A stretch of DNA of 64,000 bases. Origin: Shewanella sp. ANA-3. GTDB taxonomy: Bacteria > Pseudomonadota > Gammaproteobacteria > Enterobacterales > Shewanellaceae. Of the stretch, positions 38,288 through 47,837 are shown piece by piece. The translations under genes and the position numbers were made by a program. The notes under the pieces are model-generated. The model saw only the letters and a list, made by a program, of their open reading frames with translations. It ran no database searches and was not told where the DNA came from. Positions within the stretch are counted from its first letter, which is position 1. Each line of letters opens with the position of its first letter. The stretch lies in contig NC_008577.1 of NCBI RefSeq assembly GCF_000203935.1, forward strand, positions 310,001 to 374,000, in the 5' to 3' direction.

Positions 38288-38941
38288 TTAACCTTTAGAG
38301 TTTTCGAGGGCCTCGATAAACTTGGTCGACTCGTTGATCGACTTGTTCATCTCTTTGATTAGGCCTGAAATATCCGTCTGCAAACTCGCAAATTCCCCTT
38401 TAATCGCGCCAATCGCTTGAGCATTCAAGTTATGCTTTAAATACAGCATATTGTCTTTCATGGCGGTGAGGATAGGTGGCATTTTCGATTCGGCGCGGCG
38501 CATGGTTTTCATCAGTTGCTCGTAGGAACGGCGGGTTTCCTTGAGCTTGGTTTCACTGTTGCGGCGCAGGCTGGCTTTGCTGATCTCGCCGATTTCGGCT
38601 TGCCATTCATCGAATAGCGCCTCGGCGACATCTTCGACTTTATTGATGCGATTACTCACGTCATCGGCGGCAGTTTGGGCTGACTCGTATTCATCTTTGG
38701 CCTTGTTATAGGCCTTTTCGAGGTTGCCACCATCGTGGTTGAGCAGGGCTTGCATCTCCTCGAGTGCTGAACTGAACTCTTTTTGGGCATCCTCTTGGGA
38801 TTCTTTTGCGGCCTTCACTCTGTCGACCATGATGTCGCGCTTGTGGTAGCCCACTTTTTCCATGGCGCCGTAATAGGCACTCTGGCAGCCCGTCAGCAAT
38901 AGCGTTGCCGCCATCAGGCTTGAGGTGATCAATCTTTTCAT
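38288..38941 (-). CDS. DUF2959-family lipoprotein, coiled-coil
   Basis: A 217-residue protein starting at ATG 38941 (MKRLITSSLMAATLLLTGC). The lipobox LTGC makes it a lipoprotein. The rest is strongly helical, rich in Lys, Glu and Ala, with heptad-like coiled coil from about residue 45 to the end. It fits DUF2959, whose function is unknown. The likely neighbour gene at 38971 precedes it with a 29-base gap. Confidence 0.85.
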   Translation of the reverse strand: MKRLITSSLMAATLLLTGCQSAYYGAMEKVGYHKRDIMVDRVKAAKESQEDAQKEFSSALEEMQALLNHDGGNLEKAYNKAKDEYESAQTAADDVSNRINKVEDVAEALFDEWQAEIGEISKASLRRNSETKLKETRRSYEQLMKTMRRAESKMPPILTAMKDNMLYLKHNLNAQAIGAIKGEFASLQTDISGLIKEMNKSINESTKFIEALENSKG

Positions 38942-38970
38942 TGGGTATTCCGTCACTGAGTCAAATGAAG

Positions 38971-39192
38971 TTAGTCGGCCTTAAAACGCGCCGCATCGAT
39001 AATGCTCCAGAGGTGAAAGATAGCACCTATTACAGCAGGGACCACTAACCACCAGAGGGCATAGCCAACCACAGTGACCACGAAAAACAGCAATGCAGCC
39101 AAAATTCGTCCCTGAACTAGTTGACCTAGGCCGGGAAAGAACAGACTAGCGATAGCGGCGATAACATTGCCCGCAGATCCTTGTTGTGACAT
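38971..39192 (-). CDS. Small two-helix membrane protein (TM2-like)
   Basis: A 73-residue protein. ATG 39192 (MSQQGSAGNVIAAIAS) has AAGGAG eight bases upstream. It has a GLGQLVQGR loop between two hydrophobic segments, FFPGLGQLVQGRILAALLFFVVTVVGYALWWLV, a TM2-domain-like arrangement. Function unknown. It may be co-transcribed with the DUF2959 lipoprotein. Confidence 0.8.
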   Translation of the reverse strand: MSQQGSAGNVIAAIASLFFPGLGQLVQGRILAALLFFVVTVVGYALWWLVVPAVIGAIFHLWSIIDAARFKAD

Positions 39193-39273
39193 CAATTCAC
39201 TCCTTAGACTTGTAAATTAAGTGTTTATTGTACGAAGATAACGAGTCAATACCAACAGAATCAAGAGAAACCC

Positions 39274-40287
39274 GTGACTAAGAAGATAGAACTGGCACAA
39301 ATTCAAGTCTTATTCCTCGGGATCTGGCGCTTCCTGCTGCATTTACGCCAGCGTTTAGTGGAAGATCAAATCAATATCCGCGCCGGCCACTTAGCCTATG
39401 TCACCCTGTTATCCCTTGTGCCTATGGTGGCCGTGACTATGTCGATGCTGTCGGCTTTCCCTGTGTTTAAGGGGATCCGTGGCCAAATCGAAGCCTTCGT
39501 TTATGAGAATTTTCTGCCCGCGGCGGGCGATACGGTACAAGTCTATATTAATGAATTTGTTGGCAATGCCTCTAAGGGCACGGCAGTGGGGATCGCGGCT
39601 CTGGTCGTGGTGGCGATTATGCTGATCTCCGCCATCGATAAATCGCTGAATAATATTTGGCGTACTAAGGAAAAGCGTTCAGTGGTGGTGGCCTTTTCCA
39701 TGTATTGGATGGTGATTACCTTAGGCCCAGTGCTGGTGGGCGCGAGCCTAGTGGCGACTTCCTACGTGGTGTCATTAAAACTGTTTGAGGGCGACGCCTT
39801 ATCTGGGGTGATGCCGCTATTTATCGAGCGCTTGCCTATGCTGTTTTCGGTGGCAGCGTTTTTACTGCTCTATATGGTGGTGCCGAATCAAAAGGTGAAG
39901 TTTTGGCATGCGCTATTAGGCGCGGTAGTGGCGGCCTTACTGTTCGAGTTGGGGAAAAAAGGCTTTGCCCTGTATGTGACTAAATTCCCAAGTTATGAGG
40001 CCATTTACGGCGCATTGGCGACCATCCCTATTCTGTTTGTTTGGGTCTATTTATCTTGGATGATAGTGTTGCTGGGCGCCGAAATTACCGCGGCCATGCC
40101 TGAGTATTTGGACTATGAGTCTAGCAGCAATATCAACGAAACCAATCTCGATGGTGAGCCTTTAGCGGCGCAGAATACACCCGCCGTGGAGCCAGAAACC
40201 ATATCTGCCCAATCAAGCCAAGAGGTTGATACGATGGGTGAACTTGCCGCAAACGCGCCGCAATCGACTACACTGGATAAGCCGTAG
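39274..40287 (+). CDS. YihY-family (BrkB/UPF0761) inner-membrane protein
   Basis: A 337-residue protein with about six membrane helices. Motifs [20 protein letters not shown] and IWRTKEKRS, plus the [16 protein letters not shown] region, match YihY. The family was once called RNase BN, but that enzymic activity is now assigned elsewhere. GTG start with AGAGAAA upstream. The C-terminal tail is long and acidic. Confidence 0.88.
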   Translation: MTKKIELAQIQVLFLGIWRFLLHLRQRLVEDQINIRAGHLAYVTLLSLVPMVAVTMSMLSAFPVFKGIRGQIEAFVYENFLPAAGDTVQVYINEFVGNASKGTAVGIAALVVVAIMLISAIDKSLNNIWRTKEKRSVVVAFSMYWMVITLGPVLVGASLVATSYVVSLKLFEGDALSGVMPLFIERLPMLFSVAAFLLLYMVVPNQKVKFWHALLGAVVAALLFELGKKGFALYVTKFPSYEAIYGALATIPILFVWVYLSWMIVLLGAEITAAMPEYLDYESSSNINETNLDGEPLAAQNTPAVEPETISAQSSQEVDTMGELAANAPQSTTLDKP

Positions 40288-40332
40288 CTAAGTTGTCATC
40301 CACCAAGACATTTAACGAGCCTTATCCCGCCA

Positions 40333-41289
40333 ATGATCACTGACGCCCATCAGCTTGCTCCTTTTATCCGCCGTGATTGGTTGATGATGGGCAATGGGCA
40401 GCAGTTGCATCTTGCACAATATGGTAATCCGCAGGGTATTCCACTGCTGTATTTGCATGGCGGTCCAGGGGCGGGAGCTTCGGTCAGTGAACTGAGTTTA
40501 TTTAACCCCGAGCACTACTGGATTTTACTGCTAGATCAACGTGGTGCGGGACAATCACTGCCTACTGGCGAGTTGGAGCATAATCATTTAAATGGACTTA
40601 TCAGCGATATTGAGGCGATTCGCATTCACTTAGGCATAGAACGTTGGTGCTTAGCGGGTGGCTCATTTGGCGCCACCTTAGCCTTAATTTACAGTGGTTT
40701 ATTTCCCCATCGAGTGATTGCCCAAGTGCTGTGGGCGGTGTTTATTCCCTCAGAGGCCGGTATTGAATGGCTCTATGCCCCCTCGGGCGCAGCGCAGTTA
40801 TATCCGCAGGCTTACCGTGAATTTGCTGCACCTTCTATTGGTTTGGCGGATTTATTTACGCACTATCAGCTAGGATTTAACGCCCAAGATGAAGCAACCC
40901 GTCATGAATTTGCCCGTCGCTGGATCCAATGGGAATTAACCTTAGCGGGCGTACCAACAGGCTTGCCGAAGCGGCTTGCGGCGCCTTTGCTAGCCTTAGC
41001 TCAAATTGAGTTGCACTATGCAAAAAATGATTACTTCAATATGTTCAGCATATTACAGCGGGTGACATCACAAGTCACAGCGCGTACCCTGCTATTACAA
41101 GGCACACAGGATGCTGTCTGTCCGGCACGTTTATTAGCCGCATTTTTGGCAAAAATCGACAACCCTAGGATACAAATTCATACCATTGTCGATGGTGGGC
41201 ATTCGCTGAATAGTGACATACTCCCACTTGCCGTCACACTCGAGATCCAAGCCATGTGGACTTGGATAAAGCGACAGGAGCTAGCATGA
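40333..41289 (+). CDS. Prolyl aminopeptidase-like alpha/beta hydrolase
   Basis: A 318-residue cytosolic serine peptidase of the S33 type. It shows the oxyanion motif HGGPGAGAS, the nucleophile elbow GGSFGATLAL, a catalytic Asp in QGTQDAVCP, and His in DGGHSLN. This family removes N-terminal proline. It starts 45 bases after the YihY gene. Its stop overlaps the next start by four bases (ATGA), so the two are coupled. Confidence 0.9.
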   Translation: MITDAHQLAPFIRRDWLMMGNGQQLHLAQYGNPQGIPLLYLHGGPGAGASVSELSLFNPEHYWILLLDQRGAGQSLPTGELEHNHLNGLISDIEAIRIHLGIERWCLAGGSFGATLALIYSGLFPHRVIAQVLWAVFIPSEAGIEWLYAPSGAAQLYPQAYREFAAPSIGLADLFTHYQLGFNAQDEATRHEFARRWIQWELTLAGVPTGLPKRLAAPLLALAQIELHYAKNDYFNMFSILQRVTSQVTARTLLLQGTQDAVCPARLLAAFLAKIDNPRIQIHTIVDGGHSLNSDILPLAVTLEIQAMWTWIKRQELA

Positions 41290-41888
41290 AATTAGCCGTT
41301 ATTATTGCCGCCATTTTGGGATTAACTGCCTGCGCGGCCACCTCATCTCCTACCCCGGAGTCTCAATCCTCATCTTCTGTGGTTGAGTCCACTGAGGCGC
41401 GCGCTCCCGTGGCGCCTAAAGTGGTGCAGTTGGCGGGTATGACCAACGAGGTCGCCGCCGATACCTTGTATCAGGCCTTACTCAATGCCAACTATTTAGC
41501 CACCAAGGTCGGGGCGGATAAGGTTGCGGTGCAGTTTGGCAATAATGATTTTATGCTCGAACCCAGTATGAATGCTGCGGGGATTGACCGTATTCTGATG
41601 AATCGTTTTTATGCGGTGCATCCGCAGTTGCAGGCCAATCCTGAGTTGCCAGCGGTGATTGGCGAGCTGAACGCCAAGCTCAATTTTGCTAAATTCGTGC
41701 TGCGTGAGCAGGGCGCGGTGATCCAAATCCAAGGCACTGTGACCTTTGCCGATAAGGTCGAAATCGAGGAACTTCGCCGCTTTATGCTGTGGACCGATGG
41801 CGGTTTAGCTGAAATTGCCCAGTCATTACCCGAAGGTGTGGAGCAGTATCTGCGTCCTATCCCATTGATGCCCCTCGTTAAGTCTTAA
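41286..41888 (+). CDS. Lipoprotein of unknown function
   Basis: A 200-residue protein, starting at ATG 41286 inside the pip stop (ATGA). Lipobox LTAC. A low-complexity Ser/Pro/Glu linker follows, then a helical domain of no family I know (TNEVAADTLYQALLNANYLATKV...RRFMLWTDGGLAEIAQSLPEG). It is followed by dtd after 15 bases. Confidence 0.78.
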   Translation: MKLAVIIAAILGLTACAATSSPTPESQSSSSVVESTEARAPVAPKVVQLAGMTNEVAADTLYQALLNANYLATKVGADKVAVQFGNNDFMLEPSMNAAGIDRILMNRFYAVHPQLQANPELPAVIGELNAKLNFAKFVLREQGAVIQIQGTVTFADKVEIEELRRFMLWTDGGLAEIAQSLPEGVEQYLRPIPLMPLVKS

Positions 41889-41903
41889 TTTAAAGGAAAA
41901 GTT

Positions 41904-42341
41904 GTGATCGCGTTAATTCAAAGAGTGAGCCGCGCCAGCGTGGTGGTGGACAATCAAACCATAGGTGCAATCGATAAGGGCTTGTTAGTTTTACTTGGGG
42001 TTGAGCGGGAAGATAACCGCGAGAAGATGGAAAAATTAGCCACTAAAGTGATGAGTTATCGGGTGTTTTCCGATGAAAATGGCAAGATGAATCTCAACTT
42101 AACTCAGGCGGGAGGCTCGCTTTTAGTGGTTTCGCAATTTACCTTGGCCGCCGACACTGGCCGTGGCCTGCGCCCGAGCTTTTCGGGGGCGGGTACTCCT
42201 GAGCAAGCGCTTGGTCTATATGAAGACTTTGTCGCCTTTTGCCGTGCGCAGGGCGTGACCACAGAAACAGGGCAATTTGGTGCCGACATGAAGGTCGAGC
42301 TAATCAACGATGGCCCTGTGACCTTCAATTTGCAGGTGTAA
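41904..42341 (+). CDS. dtd: D-aminoacyl-tRNA deacylase Dtd
   Basis: A 145-residue cytosolic editing enzyme that removes D-amino acids from tRNA. GTG start, with AAGGAAAAG upstream. Motifs are [13 protein letters not shown], the [20 protein letters not shown] stretch and the C-terminal [17 protein letters not shown], all family hallmarks. Confidence 0.95.
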   Translation: MIALIQRVSRASVVVDNQTIGAIDKGLLVLLGVEREDNREKMEKLATKVMSYRVFSDENGKMNLNLTQAGGSLLVVSQFTLAADTGRGLRPSFSGAGTPEQALGLYEDFVAFCRAQGVTTETGQFGADMKVELINDGPVTFNLQV

Positions 42342-42380
42342 CCCACAGGACAGTGTGCCAACGGCAGTAAGGACATGCAC

Positions 42381-42818
42381 ATGGATGAATTATTAAACCA
42401 ATTGCGCCAGACCTGGCACAGCACCATTCCCGTTAGCGAGTTTATGCAGATAGCGCCAATATCCTATTTGGATGGCGAGTTATTTGTGAGTGCGCCACTG
42501 GCGCCGAATATCAACCTGCATAACACAATGTTTGCGGGCAGCATTTATACCCTTATGACCCTCACTGGTTGGGGCATGGTGTGGCTGCAACAGCAACTTC
42601 AACAGGTGGATGGCGACATAGTGTTAGCCGATGCCCATATCCGCTACATGGCGCCCGTGACCTGTGCGCCCGAGGTCATAGTGCGTTGGCCTGAAACGGA
42701 TTTAAGCCCGCTGCAACGGGGGCGTAAAGCCAAAGTCAAACTCGAAGTACAACTCTTTTGTGACGATAAACTCTGCGCCCAATTCGATGGCTTGTATGTC
42801 AGTGTGCCTAAAATGTAA
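42381..42818 (+). CDS. Hot-dog thioesterase (YiiD-type C-terminal domain)
   Basis: A 145-residue protein from ATG 42381, with AAGGA seven bases upstream. It has the pattern LNQLRQTWHSTIPVSEFM, SAPLAPNINLHNTMFAGSIYTLMTLTGWG and ADAHIRYMAPVT, matching the putative thioesterase domain PF09500. The fold is a hot dog; the acyl substrate is unknown. It follows dtd at 39 bases. Confidence 0.85.
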   Translation: MDELLNQLRQTWHSTIPVSEFMQIAPISYLDGELFVSAPLAPNINLHNTMFAGSIYTLMTLTGWGMVWLQQQLQQVDGDIVLADAHIRYMAPVTCAPEVIVRWPETDLSPLQRGRKAKVKLEVQLFCDDKLCAQFDGLYVSVPKM

Positions 42819-42891
42819 AACCTTTCTAAAAAATAGAAATTAATCTCAAATTTTATCCGCTTTTTTTCTTTTTTATGGGCTAATAAACTAA

Positions 42892-43548
<657 letters not shown>

Positions 43549-43562
43549 TCGTCAAGATAATA

Positions 43563-43592
43563 AAAAATGCCAGCGTAAATGCTGGCATTTTT
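43563..43592. terminator. Bidirectional terminator after azoR
   Basis: AAAAATGCCAGC, six-base loop, GCTGGCATTTTT; between azoR and a convergent small gene. Confidence 0.92.
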
Positions 43593-43609
43593 GTTTCTGC
43601 AGCAAGCGA

Positions 43610-43774
43610 TTATTCGCACAGCTTGCAACCGAGGGACATAGCACTGGTTTCGATATAATGCACCTTAGTGCTGGCTTGGCCACGGTTGCGGCTTACGCTG
43701 TAGCGGGTTTCGCGAACCGCTTTGGGCTGAGGCGGTTGTTCGCCGCTAGGCGGACGTGGGCACTTTGTTGTCAT
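43610..43774 (-). CDS. Small protein of unknown function, 54 residues
   Basis: A short protein with an unusually good GAGGAGGTG ribosome site six bases before ATG 43774, which supports translation. Sequence MTTKCPRPPSGEQPPQPKAVRETRY, ending in SLGCKLCE, with three Cys (one N-terminal, CxxC at the end). Pro- and Arg-rich, no membrane segment. I do not know the family. It lies between azoR and the rhodanese. Confidence 0.68.
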   Translation of the reverse strand: MTTKCPRPPSGEQPPQPKAVRETRYSVSRNRGQASTKVHYIETSAMSLGCKLCE

Positions 43775-43815
43775 CCGCACCTCCTCACGCATAGTTGGTT
43801 TGCTTGGCTTAGGCC

Positions 43816-44139
43816 TTAGCTTGGCTGGCAGCAGACTAAATCTTTTAGCGAGCCACCGTTAACCACACATTCAAAACCATTGGCCCTTAAAATATCGCAA
43901 CCCTTTTGGGCACGAATGCCTGCGCCGCAGTAAAGCACAAAGGGATGCTGTTTATTTTCAACCTGATGTAACCATTGGTCGAGCGTTGGCAGCGGCACGT
44001 TGATGGCCTGAGGCAAATGACCCGAGGCAAATTCCTCCGGTGAGCGCACATCGATAACGCGCGCACCTTGATCAATCAATTGCCAACACTTTTCACCGTT
44101 GCTGCTACCAGATAATTTAGCCAGTAAAGATTGAAACAT
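43816..44139 (-). CDS. Rhodanese-like single-domain sulfurtransferase
   Basis: A 107-residue protein of the GlpE/PspE size. The motif RVIDVRSPEEFASGHLPQAINVP and the active loop YCGAGIRAQKG, with catalytic Cys71, are clear. No signal peptide, so cytoplasmic. The small gene at 43610 lies 41 bases downstream. Confidence 0.9.
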   Translation of the reverse strand: MFQSLLAKLSGSSNGEKCWQLIDQGARVIDVRSPEEFASGHLPQAINVPLPTLDQWLHQVENKQHPFVLYCGAGIRAQKGCDILRANGFECVVNGGSLKDLVCCQPS

Positions 44140-44234
44140 AGCTTTGCCTCTATGATTAGAAAAGTTTCAATAAGTTTATTCTAATGGATTGGCGGGCGCA
44201 AGCGGCAATCTGTTGGGCACTTGGCTTGTCGGCA

Positions 44235-44810
44235 TTACTCCGCGGTAGACGATGCTCTGTGGTAGTGGATTAGATCATGAAATACTACGGGTAGATCGCT
44301 TAAGTTACGGTAACCATGGGGTTTATCGGCGGCAAAGCGCACGGCTTCGCCCTGTTGTAATGGCTGCCACTGGCCATCGACTAACACTTCCATGTTGCCG
44401 CTGAGCACGATCACATGCTCGGTCACACCCGCCTCATGGGGCTCGGAGAGGCGCTCATAGTGCGGCAATAGGGTGAGTTCAAACATCTCAAAACCAAAGC
44501 GTGGCTCAAAGGGAAATAGCGACGCCACTAACATGCCGTCGGTTGCTGGCTTTTGGCGTAATGCATCGGCGTTACGAAAGAGGGCGCCTTGGCTCTCGGG
44601 TGTCGGCTCCAGAAAAGTCGAGAGTGAGATATTAAAACCGCTGGCGATTTTCCACAGGGTAGCAATGGTGGGGCTAGATTCGCCGCGCTCAATCTGGCCT
44701 ATCATGGCCTTGCTTACGCCTGTCTCGAGTGCCGCTTTATCTAAGCTCCAACCCTTTTGGCTGCGCAGTTGTTTTAGGGTCGCGGCAAGATAGCTGTTGA
44801 TGGTCTGCAT
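44235..44810 (-). CDS. XRE-family regulator with C-terminal cupin
   Basis: A 191-residue regulator. Residues 12-65 are a lambda-type helix-turn-helix (LKQLRSQKGWSLDKAALETGVSKAMIGQIERGESSPTIATLWKIA, given by family pattern). Residues 105-185 form a cupin (HYERLSEPHEAGVTEHVIVLSGNMEVLVDG). Relatives such as PuuR-like regulators control transport of amines or aromatics. It is divergent from benE and two 16-base near-palindromes lie between them. Confidence 0.9.
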   Translation of the reverse strand: MQTINSYLAATLKQLRSQKGWSLDKAALETGVSKAMIGQIERGESSPTIATLWKIASGFNISLSTFLEPTPESQGALFRNADALRQKPATDGMLVASLFPFEPRFGFEMFELTLLPHYERLSEPHEAGVTEHVIVLSGNMEVLVDGQWQPLQQGEAVRFAADKPHGYRNLSDLPVVFHDLIHYHRASSTAE

Positions 44811-44837
44811 TAGATTCTGACGCTTAAAAAATTATTT

Positions 44838-44853
44838 GTACGTTATAACGCAC
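44838..44853. promoter_or_regulatory. Operator-like near-palindrome, copy 1
   Basis: GTACGTTATAACGCAC; symmetric about TTATAA. Same motif as the site at 44875; both lie between the XRE-cupin and benE genes, so autoregulation and benE repression are likely. Confidence 0.75.
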
Positions 44854-44874
44854 AAGTGCTATCTTGTCCATTGT

Positions 44875-44890
44875 GTGCGTTATAGCGCAC
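44875..44890. promoter_or_regulatory. Operator-like near-palindrome, copy 2
   Basis: GTGCGTTATAGCGCAC, 14 of 16 positions identical to copy 1, start-to-start spacing 37 bases. Confidence 0.75.
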
Positions 44891-44936
44891 GATGAGTGGT
44901 TCGATGATCAAGACAAAGGTAGACAGAGGAGTAGGG

Positions 44937-46127
44937 ATGATGTGGCGCGAGGCTTTGGGACTATCAAAAATATCGGCGGGCTTTATTGCCGTGCTGGTGG
45001 GCTACAGCAGTTCGGCGGTGATTATCCTGCAGGCGGCGGACGCTGTGGGCGCGACATCGGCACAAATGAGTTCATGGCTGTGGGCCTTAGGTGTCGGCAT
45101 GGGGCTCACCAGTATTGGTCTGTCTCTCTACTATAAAAATCCGGTACTTACGGCATGGTCGACACCTGGGGCGGCGCTGATGGTCAGCAGCCTAGCGGGA
45201 TTGAGTATCCACGAAGCCGTAGGTGCCTTCCTTATTAGCTCTTTGTTGATTACCCTCTGCGGCTTGACAGGCTGGATGGATAAGCTTATTCGTATCATGC
45301 CACCCTCGGTGGCAGCGGCCATGTTAGCGGGGGTTTTATTGCAGTTTGGCTTAGGGCTGTTTCAAGCCATGCAGACTCAGCTGAGTTTAATCCTCTTGAT
45401 GTTACTAGTCTTTGTTGTGCTTAAGCCCTGGGCGCCGCGCTACATTATGTTGCTCACCCTCGTTGCGGGGATAGGGATGAGCTATCAATTGGATTTATTG
45501 CAACTCGATAAGTTTGAGCTGCAATTTGCTGCCCCCGTATGGATAGCGCCTACGTTTTCTTTAGCTTGCGTGGTGGGAGTGGCGCTACCCTTATTTGTGG
45601 TGACTATGGCTTCGCAGAATATGCCAGGGGTGGCCGCGCTCCACGGCCATGGTTATCGCCCGCCTATCTCACCATTAATTACCGTGACGGGGCTGATGGG
45701 CGTATTGTTTGCACCCTTTGGCGGCTTTGCCTTCAACCTATCCGCCATTACGGCGGCCATTTGCATGGGTAAAGAGGCGGACCCTAACCCCGTAACTCGT
45801 TATTGGGCGGCGGTGTGGGGCGGAATCTTTTATTTGATAACAGGTCTACTCGGCGCAACTGTGGTGGGGCTCTTCGCCGCATTTCCGAAGGAATTGGTGC
45901 TGGCGATTGCAGGATTAGCCCTGCTTGGCACCATAGGTAACAGTCTGACCGCTGCGCTCGCGGATAACGACGAGCGAGAGGTGGCTGTGATTACGTTTCT
46001 CGTCACCGCCTCGGGTGTGAGTATATTGGGGATCGGCAGTGCCTTCTGGGGATTATTACTCGGATTTTTAATGCATTACTGGCACAAGCATCGCGCCTTA
46101 ACCACAGCTAAACAGGCAAAAGCTTAG
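44937..46127 (+). CDS. benE: BenE-family benzoate/proton symporter
   Basis: A 396-residue polytopic membrane protein. ATG 44937 has AGAGGA six bases upstream; earlier ATG codons at 44892 and 44904 have no such site and would add a polar tail. The BenE signature is visible: GFIAVLVGYSSSAVII near the start, TAWSTPGAALM, FNLSAITAAICMGKEADPNP, and the later FxxxFGGxxF region. It imports aromatic acids such as benzoate, but no degradation genes are near. The XRE-cupin neighbour is the probable regulator. Confidence 0.9.
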   Translation: MMWREALGLSKISAGFIAVLVGYSSSAVIILQAADAVGATSAQMSSWLWALGVGMGLTSIGLSLYYKNPVLTAWSTPGAALMVSSLAGLSIHEAVGAFLISSLLITLCGLTGWMDKLIRIMPPSVAAAMLAGVLLQFGLGLFQAMQTQLSLILLMLLVFVVLKPWAPRYIMLLTLVAGIGMSYQLDLLQLDKFELQFAAPVWIAPTFSLACVVGVALPLFVVTMASQNMPGVAALHGHGYRPPISPLITVTGLMGVLFAPFGGFAFNLSAITAAICMGKEADPNPVTRYWAAVWGGIFYLITGLLGATVVGLFAAFPKELVLAIAGLALLGTIGNSLTAALADNDEREVAVITFLVTASGVSILGIGSAFWGLLLGFLMHYWHKHRALTTAKQAKA

Positions 46128-46136
46128 CTGTGGTTA
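46099..46136 (+). other. 13-bp inverted repeat spanning benE stop codon
   Basis: TAACCACAGCTAA and its exact complement around a 12-base loop; the right arm includes the TAG stop. There is no T tract after it, so it is a stable 3' structure and not a classic terminator. Confidence 0.8.
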
Positions 46137-46184
46137 GGTCTAGATTGAGGTTCGCCACCTTAGTGGATTGATGTGTGTTGAGGC

Positions 46185-46640
46185 CTAGAGCTTTTTGGTC
46201 ATAAACAGGCTATTGGGGTCGAGCACGTAATCGGCAAAGGGGCCGCACAGCTCGAAGCCAAATTTGGCATACAGGTTACGGGCGGGCTGGAAAAAGGCCA
46301 TTGAGCCCGTTTCTAAACTGAGGCGCTGCACGCCTGCGGCTTTGGCGTCATTGATCAAATGCTGCAATACCTTAGAAGCAATCCCCTGTTGTTTGTAGGT
46401 GGCGGCGGTACGCATCGATTTGATCTCTGCGTGCTCGGCATCTAACCATTTTAGTGCACCGCAGCCCGCCAGATTTCGGCCATCCCACAGTGTCCAAAAG
46501 CGAATATTGGGTTGGCGCAGTCCATCCAAGTCTAATGCGTGCACACTTTCCGGCGGCGAGGTTGCTCGCATATCCTCGAGGTGTTCAGTTAAAAGTGCTG
46601 CAATTTCAGGCCCTTTTAGATCATCTAGTATTATTTTCAT
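46185..46640 (-). CDS. GNAT-family N-acetyltransferase
   Basis: A 151-residue enzyme from ATG 46640. The acetyl-CoA site is TAATYKQQGIASKVLQHLI, and the C-terminal motif LYAKFGFELCGPF is typical. The sequence matches single-domain GNATs of unknown substrate. It is convergent with benE. Confidence 0.85.
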   Translation of the reverse strand: MKIILDDLKGPEIAALLTEHLEDMRATSPPESVHALDLDGLRQPNIRFWTLWDGRNLAGCGALKWLDAEHAEIKSMRTAATYKQQGIASKVLQHLINDAKAAGVQRLSLETGSMAFFQPARNLYAKFGFELCGPFADYVLDPNSLFMTKKL

Positions 46641-46989
46641 TGTTGCTCTCAAGATTAAAATTCCCTGTGTTGTCGCTTATCCATCATAGCGTTATCACGT
46701 TTCGTTGTTTTTAGGGGTAAAACGCCGCGGTGGATAAGCAAAGCCTAAGCCAACAAAGCGAATGGCATCTGCCTGAACGACAGCATCTTATTGGTAATAG
46801 GTTTGCCGATACGGCGTAGGCTGTTGTAACTTATGCTCGTAACGCTGAGCTATGGTGCTCTAGCATCCACTTCAAACACTCGAGTTTATTTATGCCGTTT
46901 ATCTCTTCACCTTTATTAAAACAGCCTCGAATTCACTGACGACATAGTCTTTATTTGTCAAATTTTGATTAATTAACATGAGGTTGAAG

Positions 46990-47637
46990 ATGCTAATGGA
47001 AAATAAGCATTGGTCCAAAGTCCAGTTGCTGCATCAAGTAGTGACAAATCCGAATATTACTATCAAAGGTGAGCACAGTTATTACAGCGATTGCTGGGAT
47101 AAGGGCTTCGAAGAGTCAGTCGTTCGATATCTCTATGGTGACGAAATCAGCCTAACTTGGGATCCGCTGTGGGAAATAGATAAGCTCCACATTGGTGATT
47201 ACGTCTGTATAGGAGCGGAAGCTGTTATTCTGATGGGGGGAAATCATACCCACAGGGCCGACTGGTTTTGTTTATATCCCTTTATGGACGTTATAGAGGA
47301 AGCCTATGTTGGCAAAGGTGATACGCATATAGGCGATGGTGCATGGCTGGGCATGAGAGCCATGATTATGCCGGGTGTTTCGATAGGGGAAGGCGCTATC
47401 GTTGCGGCAAATAGCGTTGTCACTCAAGATGTTGCTCCCTATAGTATAGTGGGAGGAACCCCTGCCAAGTTGGTTAAATATCGTTTCGAACCCTCTGTTA
47501 TCGATGAGTTATTAGGTCTAAGGATTTACGATTGGCCTCAGGCAAAATTTGAGTCACTCAGGCGATATTTATGTGCATCGGATATTGAGAAACTTAAAGA
47601 GGCCGCTTTAGCTTACGATGCGCAGCATTGCGCTTGA
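46990..47637 (+). CDS. CatB-like xenobiotic O-acetyltransferase (left-handed beta-helix)
   Basis: A 215-residue protein. ATG 46990 has GAGG six bases upstream; alternatives are 46978 and 46996. It shows hexapeptide repeats (IGDGAWLGMRAMIMPGVSIGEGAIVAANSVV, in parts) and the CatB-type site GNHTHRADW whose second His aligns with the catalytic one of CatB enzymes. SYYSD and VGGTPAKLVKYRF also fit. Such enzymes acetylate chloramphenicol or streptogramin A, though many chromosomal members do not confer resistance. The 350-base gap before it holds nothing I recognise. Confidence 0.85.
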   Translation: MLMENKHWSKVQLLHQVVTNPNITIKGEHSYYSDCWDKGFEESVVRYLYGDEISLTWDPLWEIDKLHIGDYVCIGAEAVILMGGNHTHRADWFCLYPFMDVIEEAYVGKGDTHIGDGAWLGMRAMIMPGVSIGEGAIVAANSVVTQDVAPYSIVGGTPAKLVKYRFEPSVIDELLGLRIYDWPQAKFESLRRYLCASDIEKLKEAALAYDAQHCA

Positions 47638-47704
47638 CCAGCATCTTATAGCGGTGATTAAACGTGTTATGCCTCCGGTTTCACTCACAAAGGCTGGAGG
47701 TAAA

Positions 47705-47734
47705 ATAAAAGCCGAGATGATGCTCGGCTTTTAT
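47705..47734. terminator. Terminator after CatB-like gene
   Basis: ATAAAAGCCGAG, loop ATGATG, CTCGGCTTTTAT. Its stem sequence is nearly repeated at 49652. It lies between convergent genes. Confidence 0.85.
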
Positions 47735-47837
47735 CTTTACGATTCTTTTGGAAAATAGAGATATCCAGCATTAATGGCCTAGCACTCGATCGTTGAGTGA
47801 TGCCAGCCCTACTTTGGTTTTACTGTCTGCACTGTGT

